15,103 nt of DNA from the NCBI GenBank assembly GCA_003510215.1, contig DOKQ01000131.1, forward strand, positions 1-15,103. The letters are read 5' to 3'. The notes below the pieces were generated by a model, which saw nothing but the letters and a program-made list of their open reading frames with translations, ran no database searches and was not told the origin of the DNA. Of this stretch, positions 1-6,305 are shown piece after piece (positions within the stretch are counted from its first letter, which is position 1; the number at the start of each line of letters is the position of its first letter). This DNA comes from Erysipelotrichaceae bacterium. Lineage in GTDB: Bacteria > Bacillota_I > Bacilli_A > Erysipelotrichales > Erysipelotrichaceae. The position numbers and the translations under genes were made by a program.

Positions 1-1295
1 AGATTCACCACTTCCGAAATTTCCACCAGCATCCCAGGACGAAGGTTTTTTCCGCCTTCCACAATGACCTGATCATCAATGGATAAGCCATCGATGGACA
101 CCAGATCATTGTAAATACTGGTAATCGTAACCACGCGTCGAACAACACGACCTTCTTTAACAATGTACACAAAATCCTCACCATCATTTTTGATGGTATT
201 CAGTGGCAACCAAACCCCTTCCTTAAACCCTGTGTCAATTGTAACAGCTGCAGTTTCTCCAATATTTAAATCTGTGGCCTGTTCAATGAAGACACGAGTC
301 AGATAGGTTCTTGAAGTTGTATCCGGAATCTTTGCAATATCCAAGATATACCCGGAATAATCTATTTGATTGATGGTAACTTTTGACTTGTTATTCACGG
401 AAACGAGTGAGGTTGCCTGTTGGGAAAGCCCAATCGATGCAACCGACTGATAGGAAGCGATCACCACCACAGGTGCCAGTGGTGTAGCAAGATCACCTGC
501 CTCGGAAATGACCATAATGACATAGCCATCCATCGATGATTGAAGTTCCGTGGCCTCCAGATTACTCTTCGCCAAGTCCACATTATTTTTTGCGATGGTG
601 TATTGCACAACACTGGCGTCAAAAGCGGCTTTAGATGCTTGATAACGTGCATAGGCAATGGATACCTCCACAGGTTCATCCGCTTGCGCAGATTGCTCGT
701 ATTCCGCCTTGTAAAGCTCATAAAGGGCCGCTTCCTGAAGATACGTTGCCTGTGCCTCAGCATATTCCTCACTATCTTCCCCAAATTCAAGAAGTGCTTC
801 ATCCCGCTTTGCCAAAGCTTCTTCAGATTTAAACTTCTGCTCTTCGGCTCGTAACCGGGAGTTTTCAAGTAACTGCTGTTGGTTGCGTTTTTTATCAAGA
901 TAGGAGGCTTCTTCCGCATTCATGGTTTCATTGGCCTGTTTGCGGTTGAGGTTAGCCACGCGAAGTTCTTCCTGAGCATTCTGATAATTAATACGCGCTG
1001 TTTCACTGTCCAAAGATGCCAGACGCTGGCCTTTTTTAACATGGTCGCCTTCTTTGACATACACAGCCTCAATCGAACCAATGGTAGCAAAGGTCGCCTG
1101 ATGTGTATCTAAAGGTTGAACGATGCCTATGTACTTGAGTTGTTGCTGATTTTCACTTAGTTCAATCGAAAGAACCCTGACCGAGGCAACTTTTGGTTCT
1201 ATGACCATCGGATCTTTTTTTGAAAACATCATACTAACCCCAATGGCTATCACAAGGACAAGCGCAACAGCCCATAGTCGCTTATGTTTTTTCAT
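1..1295 (-). CDS. Efflux periplasmic adaptor / membrane fusion protein (HlyD/AcrA type), 3' end cut by window edge
   Basis: The frame is open from an ATG at 1293-1295 to the window edge (431 codons, no stop), so the C-terminus is missing. Residues 7-23 form one N-terminal membrane anchor with no lipobox cysteine. Next comes a first lipoyl half around residues 55-98 (VYVKEGDHVKKGQRLASLD), then a long Glu/Lys/Ala-rich coiled-coil hairpin (about 100-245). The second lipoyl half (MDGYVIMVISEAGDLATPL) follows, then beta-barrel and membrane-proximal segments ending near the edge with LRPGMLVEISEVVN, which looks close to the natural end. This order is that of adaptors linking an RND or MacB-type ABC exporter to its outlet. 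The start lies inside the end of the TetR gene (14-base overlap), with AGGAGA 8 bases upstream, so the two are probably translated together. The transporter itself would lie left of the window. Substrate unknown. Confidence 0.88.
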   Translation of the reverse strand, partial: MKKHKRLWAVALVLVIAIGVSMMFSKKDPMVIEPKVASVRVLSIELSENQQQLKYIGIVQPLDTHQATFATIGSIEAVYVKEGDHVKKGQRLASLDSETARINYQNAQEELRVANLNRKQANETMNAEEASYLDKKRNQQQLLENSRLRAEEQKFKSEEALAKRDEALLEFGEDSEEYAEAQATYLQEAALYELYKAEYEQSAQADEPVEVSIAYARYQASKAAFDASVVQYTIAKNNVDLAKSNLEATELQSSMDGYVIMVISEAGDLATPLAPVVVIASYQSVASIGLSQQATSLVSVNNKSKVTINQIDYSGYILDIAKIPDTTSRTYLTRVFIEQATDLNIGETAAVTIDTGFKEGVWLPLNTIKNDGEDFVYIVKEGRVVRRVVTITSIYNDLVSIDGLSIDDQVIVEGGKNLRPGMLVEISEVVN

Positions 1296-1911
1296 ATAGA
1301 TTTTCTCCTGCATAGAGCATGGTCGTATAAAGATGCAAGTACATCTGCAATGACCAAGCCAAATCAACTTCCGGATTATCAACGGATTCCTTAAAACCAC
1401 GACTCAAACCTGCAACGATGCTTTCTGCCAGCATGTGGCAAAGAAGTTCAATCGGATGCGTAAATGCATCCACTTTAGGAAACCAGTCAGAAACCATTTG
1501 TAGAAATGATTTTTTAAACCAGTCAATCATCTGATTTGAATATCTTGGCTGATAGATAATAACAACAAATTCTTCTTTATGTTCTTTAAAGATTTCAACC
1601 AATTGCGTTGAAATCCATTCAATGCGTCGATGGAAGTAATTCAATCGATACATCGGCTCATGTGTTTGAGCACCCTCTTCCTTAGGTGCAATCTGATCAA
1701 TCACAAGATTAATTTTCTCAAGAGTTTCACTAAGAATCTCCTGAGCGAGCATTTCTTTATTTTTAAAATAACGGTAGACATTTCCTACAGTCATATTGGC
1801 TTGTTTCGCAATTCGACGCATGGAAGCATGCTCATAACCAAAATCATAAAATTCTTTCTTCGCTGCTGAAAGAATTGCAAATCTAAACTCTTCTTTTAAT
1901 ATCTGTGCCAT
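1282..1911 (-). CDS. TetR/AcrR-family transcriptional regulator
   Basis: This 209-residue protein has a TetR-type N-terminal DNA-binding domain: residues about 10-55 include the recognition-helix region MRRIAKQANMTVGNVYRYFKNKEML, the family's G-x-[VI]-Y-x-[YH]-F signature. The remaining ~150 residues would be the ligand-binding and dimerization domain, which is too variable to suggest a ligand. The ATG at 1909-1911 has a strong GGAGGA site 6 bases upstream. The gene is first in an operon with the efflux adaptor, which starts inside its last codons, so it most likely represses its own operon and is released by an exported compound. That role is inferred from arrangement alone. I see no clear long palindromic operator in the short promoter region, only GTATAC and a single TGAACGG half-element. 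Confidence 0.9.
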   Translation of the reverse strand: MAQILKEEFRFAILSAAKKEFYDFGYEHASMRRIAKQANMTVGNVYRYFKNKEMLAQEILSETLEKINLVIDQIAPKEEGAQTHEPMYRLNYFHRRIEWISTQLVEIFKEHKEEFVVIIYQPRYSNQMIDWFKKSFLQMVSDWFPKVDAFTHPIELLCHMLAESIVAGLSRGFKESVDNPEVDLAWSLQMYLHLYTTMLYAGENLYEKT

Positions 1912-1934
1912 GATCTGTCCTCCGTATCAATAAA

Positions 1935-1963
1935 AGTATACACCCGTTCATGTTTGAGAGCAA
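1935..1963 (-). promoter_or_regulatory. Predicted promoter of the tetR-adaptor operon
   Basis: On the minus strand, TTGCTC (1958-1963) and TATACT (1935-1940) are separated by 17 bases. The -35 box directly follows the U-tract of the rpsO terminator, so the two units are packed end to end. The tetR ATG is about 24 bases downstream of the -10. Confidence 0.55.
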
Positions 1964-1964
1964 G

Positions 1965-1988
1965 AAAAAAACCGGAATTTTCCGGTTT
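1965..1988 (-). terminator. Intrinsic terminator of rpsO
   Basis: A perfect inverted repeat AAACCGGAA-TT-TTCCGGTTT (1969-1988) is followed on the minus strand by seven T residues (to 1965). The hairpin includes part of the rpsO stop codon (1987-1989). Confidence 0.85.
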
Positions 1989-2253
1989 ACTTTCTTAATC
2001 CTAAACGTTGTACTAATTCACGGTAACGATTAACGTCATTATTTCTTAAATAGGTTAAGAAATTACGACGGCGACCAACCATTTTCATTAGTCCGCGGAG
2101 TGAATGGAAGTCTTTCTTGTGAACTTTCAAGTGTTCTGTCAACACGTTGATTTGTTCAGTAAGAACGGCTACCTGCACTTCGACAGAACCAGTATCTCCT
2201 TCAAAACGAGCGAAGTTTTTGATAATGGTTTGTTTTCTTTCTTTTGAAATCAT
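1987..2253 (-). CDS. rpsO: 30S ribosomal protein S15
   Basis: The 88-residue product has the normal length of bacterial S15 and its signature regions: the start MISKERKQTIIKNFARFEGDTGSVEVQVA, the helix with LTEHLKVHKKDFHSLRGL, and the RRRNFLTYLRNND-xx-RYRELVQRLGLRK end. S15 is an early-assembly protein that binds the 16S rRNA central domain at a three-way junction. The ATG at 2251-2253 is preceded by AGGAGG at 2261-2266. The gene stands alone, with its own promoter and terminator. Its leader can fold so that the strand next to the ribosome binding site is paired, which would suit the self-repression by S15 known in other bacteria (see the leader entry). Confidence 0.97.
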   Translation of the reverse strand: MISKERKQTIIKNFARFEGDTGSVEVQVAVLTEQINVLTEHLKVHKKDFHSLRGLMKMVGRRRNFLTYLRNNDVNRYRELVQRLGLRK

Positions 2254-2261
2254 GTTTGTTC

Positions 2262-2327
2262 CTCCTTTTATTTCTGTCCTTCTGATCCGAGTAAAAGGTC
2301 GAGGTGTCCTACAACCCAGAACAAAAG
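2262..2327 (-). promoter_or_regulatory. rpsO 5' leader with foldable structure, possible S15 autoregulation site
   Basis: Read on the minus strand, the leader starts CTTTT-G-TTCTG (2327-2317), which can pair with CAGAA (2276-2272) and AAAAG (2269-2265). The last two bases belong to the AGGAGG ribosome binding site (2266-2261). Inside lies a second hairpin: GGTTG (2316-2312) pairs with CGACC (2301-2297), enclosing AGG-ACA-CCT, with one bulged base at 2311. A helix holding a nested hairpin next to the ribosome binding site resembles the S15-controlled rpsO leaders known from other bacteria. The pairing is visible in the sequence; regulation by S15 is inferred. Confidence 0.45.
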
Positions 2328-2334
2328 CATAGTT

Positions 2335-2363
2335 AGTTTACCATACTCACTGTACTTATGCAA
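2335..2363 (-). promoter_or_regulatory. Predicted rpsO promoter
   Basis: On the minus strand, TTGCAT (2358-2363) and TAAACT (2335-2340) are separated by 17 bases. Transcription would start near 2328, giving a leader of about 75 bases. Confidence 0.5.
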
Positions 2364-2420
2364 GTCATTCATCTTCACAATTGATTCTTGAAACACATGA
2401 GAAATCATTCAGAAAAATGG

Positions 2421-2426
2421 TATAAT
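2421..2426 (+). promoter_or_regulatory. Predicted extended -10 promoter of the dehydrogenase gene
   Basis: A consensus TATAAT is preceded by TGG (TGn extension). No good -35 is found at 16-18 bases, which fits an extended -10 promoter. AGGAGG at 2441-2446 is the ribosome binding site, 6 bases before the ATG. Confidence 0.6.
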
Positions 2427-2452
2427 GAGACTAGTACATAAGGAGGTAACAC

Positions 2453-3301
2453 ATGAAAATTGCATGGATTGGAACTGGAGTGATGGGTAAACCGATGGTT
2501 TCTCACATCATATCCGCTGGTTATCAGGTAACTGCATATAATCGCAGTTTAGAAAAAATGAATGATTTGTCCTGTCATAAAGTGACCACACTGAAAGAAG
2601 CAGTGAAAGATGCGGATGTGATATTCAGTATTGTTGGGTATCCCAGGGATGTTGAGCAGATTTATCTTAAAGAAGACGGTATCTTCACCTATGCCAAAAC
2701 AGGAGCCATTTGTATTGATATGACGACATCCTCTGCGACACTTGCAGAAAAGTTGTATACTGAGGCAAAGAAACGACACCTTCATATGCTTGATGCCCCT
2801 GTCTCCGGGGGTGACATTGGCGCAAAAAACGCATCCTTGTCCATTATGGTCGGTGGAGATGAAGATATTTATATCAAGGTGAATGACCTGTTGCAATGTT
2901 TGGGAAACAAAATCACGTTCATCGGAGCAGCCGGATCTGGACAGCACTGTAAGATGGTCAATCAGATTGTGGTCGCAGGTAACATTGCTGCTATTACCGA
3001 AGGCATGGTATATGCCAAGGAAATGGGACTGGATGGTCAGACGATTCTTTCAGCCATTGGCAGCGGAGCCGCCGCTTCCTGGCAGGTAACCAACAACGGA
3101 CCTAAGATTCTAAGTGAAGACTTTGCTCCTGGATTCTACATCCATCATTTTATTAAAGACTTGAATCTTGTGAAGGAAGAGGCAGCCAAGAAGCAGCTTC
3201 AATGCCAGATTGCCGAGTTGGTGGTTGGACTTTACGAAAGTTTAAGCGATGAGGAAAAGTACCTGGGAACTCAGGCACTCATAAAAGCATATCAAAAATA
3301 G
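2453..3301 (+). CDS. NAD(P)-dependent beta-hydroxyacid dehydrogenase (3-hydroxyisobutyrate dehydrogenase / tartronate semialdehyde reductase family)
   Basis: The 282 residues match the family's usual length of about 290. The N-terminal Rossmann domain has the dinucleotide motif G7-T-G9-V-M-G12. At the end of the second strand, N30-R31-S32 is an NR[ST] pattern that in this family usually goes with NADPH preference. The substrate-binding motif DAPVSGG ends at G120. The catalytic lysine is K167 within GSGQHCKMVNQ, with N170 following. K235 in the FIKDLNL helix is the second conserved lysine. These enzymes reversibly oxidise short 3-hydroxyacids such as 3-hydroxyisobutyrate, tartronate semialdehyde or succinic semialdehyde partners; the sequence does not reveal which. 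The gene stands alone on the plus strand, between divergent rpsO and convergent hemW, so there is no pathway context. The family call is firm, the substrate open. Confidence 0.93.
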   Translation: MKIAWIGTGVMGKPMVSHIISAGYQVTAYNRSLEKMNDLSCHKVTTLKEAVKDADVIFSIVGYPRDVEQIYLKEDGIFTYAKTGAICIDMTTSSATLAEKLYTEAKKRHLHMLDAPVSGGDIGAKNASLSIMVGGDEDIYIKVNDLLQCLGNKITFIGAAGSGQHCKMVNQIVVAGNIAAITEGMVYAKEMGLDGQTILSAIGSGAAASWQVTNNGPKILSEDFAPGFYIHHFIKDLNLVKEEAAKKQLQCQIAELVVGLYESLSDEEKYLGTQALIKAYQK

Positions 3302-3307
3302 TCATTT

Positions 3308-3337
3308 AGCTGCCATCGAACATGTGCAGCTTTTTTT
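3308..3337 (+). terminator. Intrinsic terminator of the dehydrogenase gene
   Basis: The stem AGCTGC (3308-3313) / GCAGCT (3326-3331) encloses a 12-base loop that can pair weakly further, and a seven-T tract runs to 3337. The T tract overlaps the stop codon of convergent hemW (3336-3338). In the minus direction no good U-tract follows the hairpin, so it should mainly serve the plus-strand gene. Confidence 0.75.
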
Positions 3338-4451
3338 ATGGCTTGATAACCTCACCCATCATATCCACCAAAACATCATGAAGAAATTGCCGACCGGTCT
3401 CGTTTAGTGCAATGGATGTATCATCCACCCGCAACCAACCACGATCAGAATATTTCTTCACACTTTTTGGGTATATATCCTTTGGATCAACACCATATCT
3501 CTGATAGAAACGCGTAAGTGAAATCCCTTCCTTGACTCGCAACCCCATCATCATAGTTTCAAACATTTCATCCTCAATGGATAATTCAATCCGTTCATCC
3601 TTCGCAGTTTCATCGTTAAAGTACGTTTCCAGATTGCGGGTATTTGTATACCGCTGATGATGCTCTTTCCCACTGCCGCCAGGTCCTAAGGCCACAAAAT
3701 CATCATAGTGCCAGTACGCAAGATTATGTTGGCTCATCTGATCATTTTTTGCAAAGTTGCTGATTTCATAGTGCGAGTACCCCGCTGCAGTAAGAATTTC
3801 AATTGCCCGCAGATAGAACTGACCTTCAAGCTCATTGTCGACAGGTTCAATTCTCTGACGGCCAAACGCAGAATTTGGTTCGATTGTAAGTGCGTATAGG
3901 GATATATGCGGGATGTTTTGTGCAATCATCCACTCAAGGGTTGATTCAAAATCTTCCATCTTTTGAAATGGCAGGCCATACATGGCATCCAAAGATAGAT
4001 TGGTTAATCCATGTGCAATGCATAGTTCAATTACTTGACTGACATCTGCCGGCTGATGTTTACGGGTAATGATTTTCAGTAGATGTGGATGCGTCGTTTG
4101 CACACCCAGAGAAATGCGATTCACACCATAATGCACTGCCATCTTTATTTTCTCTTCACTGAAGTTCTCCGGATTTGCCTCCAGTGTCATCTCACACTGT
4201 TGACTTCGTAAATCAGTAAATAAACTCAGCAGTGATGAAAACTCATCTTCATGGAGTGCGGTTGGCGTGCCACCACCGATATAAATGGTATCAAAGCGAT
4301 CATTCTTGTATGGTTGCAACTGTTTTGCTAATGCATCCAGATATTTCTTTACAAGTAAAGGATGATAGCCAACACGCATAAAATCACAGTATGCACAGAT
4401 ATGTTCACAGAATGGGACATGAACATAGAGCGATTTAGCTTTACTTTCCAT
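3336..4451 (-). CDS. hemW: Radical SAM heme chaperone HemW (HemN-like)
   Basis: A radical SAM protein of about 371 residues. Near the N-terminus, YVHVPFCEHICAYCDF holds the 4Fe-4S cysteines C15, C19 and C22. The residue two after the last cysteine is F24, not the fourth cysteine of true oxygen-independent coproporphyrinogen oxidase (HemN, CxxxCxxCxC), which points to the heme-handling HemW group. GGGTPT (SAM binding) and the HNLAYW motif with the following GPG segment are present; that segment reads GPGG, where GPGA is usual. HemW carries heme to membrane respiratory proteins in other bacteria. The ATG at 4449-4451, inside the end of the MazG-like gene (11-base overlap), fits the family's short N-terminus. 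An ATG at 4470-4472 would add seven residues. Neither has a strong ribosome binding site, so translation is probably coupled to the upstream gene. Confidence 0.9.
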   Translation of the reverse strand: MESKAKSLYVHVPFCEHICAYCDFMRVGYHPLLVKKYLDALAKQLQPYKNDRFDTIYIGGGTPTALHEDEFSSLLSLFTDLRSQQCEMTLEANPENFSEEKIKMAVHYGVNRISLGVQTTHPHLLKIITRKHQPADVSQVIELCIAHGLTNLSLDAMYGLPFQKMEDFESTLEWMIAQNIPHISLYALTIEPNSAFGRQRIEPVDNELEGQFYLRAIEILTAAGYSHYEISNFAKNDQMSQHNLAYWHYDDFVALGPGGSGKEHHQRYTNTRNLETYFNDETAKDERIELSIEDEMFETMMMGLRVKEGISLTRFYQRYGVDPKDIYPKSVKKYSDRGWLRVDDTSIALNETGRQFLHDVLVDMMGEVIKP

Positions 4452-4713
4452 ACTTCTGGTGAACCTTGACAATTTTCGCTTCGATGACTTTTTGATAGTC
4501 CTCGCCTAAATCATTGCACATCGAAATCGCATACATCAATACATCAGCGATCTCATCCAATACTGCCTGTCTGTTCATAGGTTCATTTATGGTTTCCTGA
4601 AGCAACTCTCCTGCTTCAACCATAATCGATTTTGCCAATATACGAGGCGTATCGCTTTTTTCCCAACCATAGCGCGATCTCATTGCTAAGATTTTTTCTG
4701 TTATCTCATTCAT
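4441..4713 (-). CDS. MazG-like nucleotide pyrophosphohydrolase
   Basis: This small 90-residue all-helical protein has the metal-binding pattern of the MazG/dUTPase-2 superfamily: E-x-x-E in VEAGELLQ and E-x-x-D in DEIADVLMYAI. The WEKSDTPRILAKSIMVEAGELL region resembles the short single-domain MazG-like proteins of Firmicutes. Such enzymes split non-canonical or excess nucleoside triphosphates to the monophosphate and pyrophosphate; the actual substrate cannot be read from the sequence. The ATG at 4711-4713 follows TGGTGAT. The gene comes first in a two-gene unit with hemW, which it overlaps by 11 bases. No functional link between the two is obvious. Confidence 0.85.
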   Translation of the reverse strand: MNEITEKILAMRSRYGWEKSDTPRILAKSIMVEAGELLQETINEPMNRQAVLDEIADVLMYAISMCNDLGEDYQKVIEAKIVKVHQKYGK

Positions 4714-4728
4714 TTTATCACCAGAAAC

Positions 4729-4737
4729 ATTGTATCA
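4729..4737 (-). promoter_or_regulatory. Predicted extended -10 promoter for mazG-like/hemW
   Basis: The minus strand reads TGATACAAT (TGn plus TACAAT) between the upstream gene's terminator and the mazG-like start. No clear -35 is present. The start site would be near 4722, giving a very short leader that just holds the ribosome binding site. Confidence 0.45.
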
Positions 4738-4746
4738 TAAATCATT

Positions 4747-4769
4747 AAAAAATACCCCGGATGGGGTAT
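4747..4769 (-). terminator. Intrinsic terminator of the tyrosine phenol-lyase gene
   Basis: On the minus strand, ATACCCC (4769-4763), loop ATCC and GGGGTAT (4758-4752) form a 7-base-pair stem, followed by a run of six T residues (to 4747). It lies 3 bases after the stop codon. Confidence 0.85.
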
Positions 4770-4772
4770 CTG

Positions 4773-6146
4773 TTAGAGAGGTTTAAATCGTGCGTTAAAG
4801 AACCGAAGCATTGGAGGTTCATAAACAAACTCCAGTCCGGTAATTTTCTCACGGTTTTTATAGAGTTCAATGACAGCATCAGCCACAAGATCCATGTGTG
4901 CATACGTATACACACGACGTGGTATGGTTAAACGAACCAGTTCAAGTTTCGGACGATGATGTTCCTTGGTTATTTTATTTCTACCTGCAGAGACAATGCC
5001 CCGTTCCATCGAACGAACACCTGATTCAACATAAAGCTGTGCTGCCAGTGCCTGTGCAGGAAGCTGATCCTGTGTTAAATGGGATAAGAAGCGTCTGGCA
5101 TCCAGAAAGACTGCATGACCACCCACCGGCTTAACAATAGGCACCCCTGCCGCATCCAGTTTGTCGCCCAGATAAGCAACCTGTTCAACGCGGTGTTCGA
5201 TATAGCTATATTCAACAGATTCTTCAATACCAATGGCCATAGCTTCCATATCACGACCTGCCATCCCACCATAGGAAGGCATCCCTTCGAATACAACGAC
5301 CAGTTCTTTGGATCGGGCAAACAGTTCATCATCGTTCATCGCCAAAAATCCACCGATATTAACCATACAATCCTTTTTACCGGACATGGTACATCCATCT
5401 GAGTAACTCATCATTTCTCTAAGGATATCCTTGATAGCCACATCTTGATAACCTTCTTCACGCTTTTTGATAAAGTAAGCATTTTCGACACAACGAGTAG
5501 CATCGAAGAAAACATCGATTCCATGTTTGTGTGCCAGTTCGTAGACATCTCTCATATTTTGCATGGATACAGGTTGCCCCCCTGCCAGATTCACAGTCAC
5601 GGCAAGACAGACATATGGGATTCGATCTGCACCGACTTCATCTATCAATCCTTGAAGTTTTGATAAATCAATATTCCCTTTAAATGGAACTTCGGCAGAT
5701 GAATCATGTGCCTCATCAATAATTACATCACGGAATGTTCCACCGTTTGCCTCCTGATGATATCGGGTGGTTGTAAAATACATATTCCCAGGCACATAAT
5801 CTCCAGGTTTAATTTTCAGTGTGGAAAGCAGATTCTCTGCACCACGTCCCTGATGGGTTGGAACAATATGCTTATAACCATAATATTCCTGAACGGTTTT
5901 TTCCAGTCGTAAAAAATTTCGGGAACCTGCATAAGCCTCATCCCCTACCATCATGCCTGCCCATTGGCGATCACTCATGGCGGTCGTTCCTGAATCAGTT
6001 AATAAATCAATGCCAACATCCTCGCTTTTTAGCAAAAATGTATTATAGCCGGCTTCCTCAATGGCTCTTTGACGATCTTCTTTCGTCATGGACTTCATCA
6101 TTTCAACAACTTTAATTCGAAATGGTTCTGCTGGGTATCGTTTCAT
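4773..6146 (-). CDS. tpl: Tyrosine phenol-lyase (beta-tyrosinase), PLP-dependent
   Basis: The 457-residue beta-eliminating lyase splits L-tyrosine into phenol, pyruvate and ammonia. It aligns end to end, from memory, with Citrobacter tyrosine phenol-lyase (456 residues) with a one-residue offset. Visible key residues are Y72 (general acid), the cofactor loop Q99-G100-R101, F124-T125, D215 and R218 (pyridine ring side), K258 in MSGKKD (PLP lysine), R405 (carboxylate) and F449-F450. R382 in SMERG matches the arginine that binds the tyrosine hydroxyl in this enzyme; tryptophanase has a hydrophobic residue there and reads VEIGS. TTTRYHQE and CLAVTVNLAGGQP are likewise of the tyrosine type. Automatic annotation as tryptophanase is therefore likely wrong. 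The ATG follows AAAGGAAG. The gene is a single unit with its own promoter, cre site and terminator, between lepA and mazG-hemW. Confidence 0.93.
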   Translation of the reverse strand: MKRYPAEPFRIKVVEMMKSMTKEDRQRAIEEAGYNTFLLKSEDVGIDLLTDSGTTAMSDRQWAGMMVGDEAYAGSRNFLRLEKTVQEYYGYKHIVPTHQGRGAENLLSTLKIKPGDYVPGNMYFTTTRYHQEANGGTFRDVIIDEAHDSSAEVPFKGNIDLSKLQGLIDEVGADRIPYVCLAVTVNLAGGQPVSMQNMRDVYELAHKHGIDVFFDATRCVENAYFIKKREEGYQDVAIKDILREMMSYSDGCTMSGKKDCMVNIGGFLAMNDDELFARSKELVVVFEGMPSYGGMAGRDMEAMAIGIEESVEYSYIEHRVEQVAYLGDKLDAAGVPIVKPVGGHAVFLDARRFLSHLTQDQLPAQALAAQLYVESGVRSMERGIVSAGRNKITKEHHRPKLELVRLTIPRRVYTYAHMDLVADAVIELYKNREKITGLEFVYEPPMLRFFNARFKPL

Positions 6147-6173
6147 TATATACTTCCTTTCTTCAACAATCTT

Positions 6174-6202
6174 ACTCTACCCACAAATGTAAGCGCTGTC
6201 AA
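6174..6202 (-). promoter_or_regulatory. Predicted tpl promoter
   Basis: On the minus strand, a perfect -35 box TTGACA (6197-6202) and TAGAGT (6174-6179) are separated by exactly 17 bases. The leader to the ATG would be about 20 bases and contains AAAGGAAG. Confidence 0.7.
6188..6201. promoter_or_regulatory. cre site (CcpA catabolite-repression operator) over the tpl -35 box
   Basis: TGTAAGCGCTGTCA fits the classic cre consensus TGWNANCGNTNWCA at every fixed position, and so does its reverse complement. It covers five of the six -35 bases and most of the spacer, the position from which CcpA with HPr-Ser-P would block RNA polymerase. This predicts glucose repression of tyrosine breakdown. Confidence 0.75.
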
Positions 6203-6274
6203 GATATCGGATGAATGTAAATAATGATAATTTAAAGTAAGCGAACAGTCATTTTCAGAAAAAAAATCAAAGCC

Positions 6275-6305
6275 AAAAAAAACGAGTAAAACAGATTTTA
6301 CTCGT
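6275..6305 (-). terminator. Intrinsic terminator of lepA, overlapping its last codons
   Basis: On the minus strand, ACGAGTAAAA (6305-6296), loop TCTG and TTTTACTCGT (6291-6282) form a 10-base-pair stem followed by a long T tract. The stop codon (6298-6300) and the last two sense codons lie in the left arm. Confidence 0.88.

Noticed and set aside
461..1112. Open frames of 65-152 codons antisense to or shifted against the efflux adaptor
   Set aside because: They have no ribosome binding site or recognisable domain, and the overlapping adaptor frame has clear lipoyl and coiled-coil features throughout.
3336..4451. Call as oxygen-independent coproporphyrinogen oxidase (hemN)
   Set aside because: The fourth cysteine of the HemN motif (CxxxCxxCxC) is a phenylalanine here, as in HemW.
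4773..6146. Call as tryptophanase (tnaA)
   Set aside because: Active-site residues and overall sequence follow tyrosine phenol-lyase, notably the arginine in SMERG where tryptophanase reads VEIGS.
6211..6238. Fur-like (AATAATGATAAT) and TyrR-like (TGTAAA) elements upstream of tpl
   Set aside because: Only half-sites match, without the second arm at the right spacing; the region is simply AT-rich.
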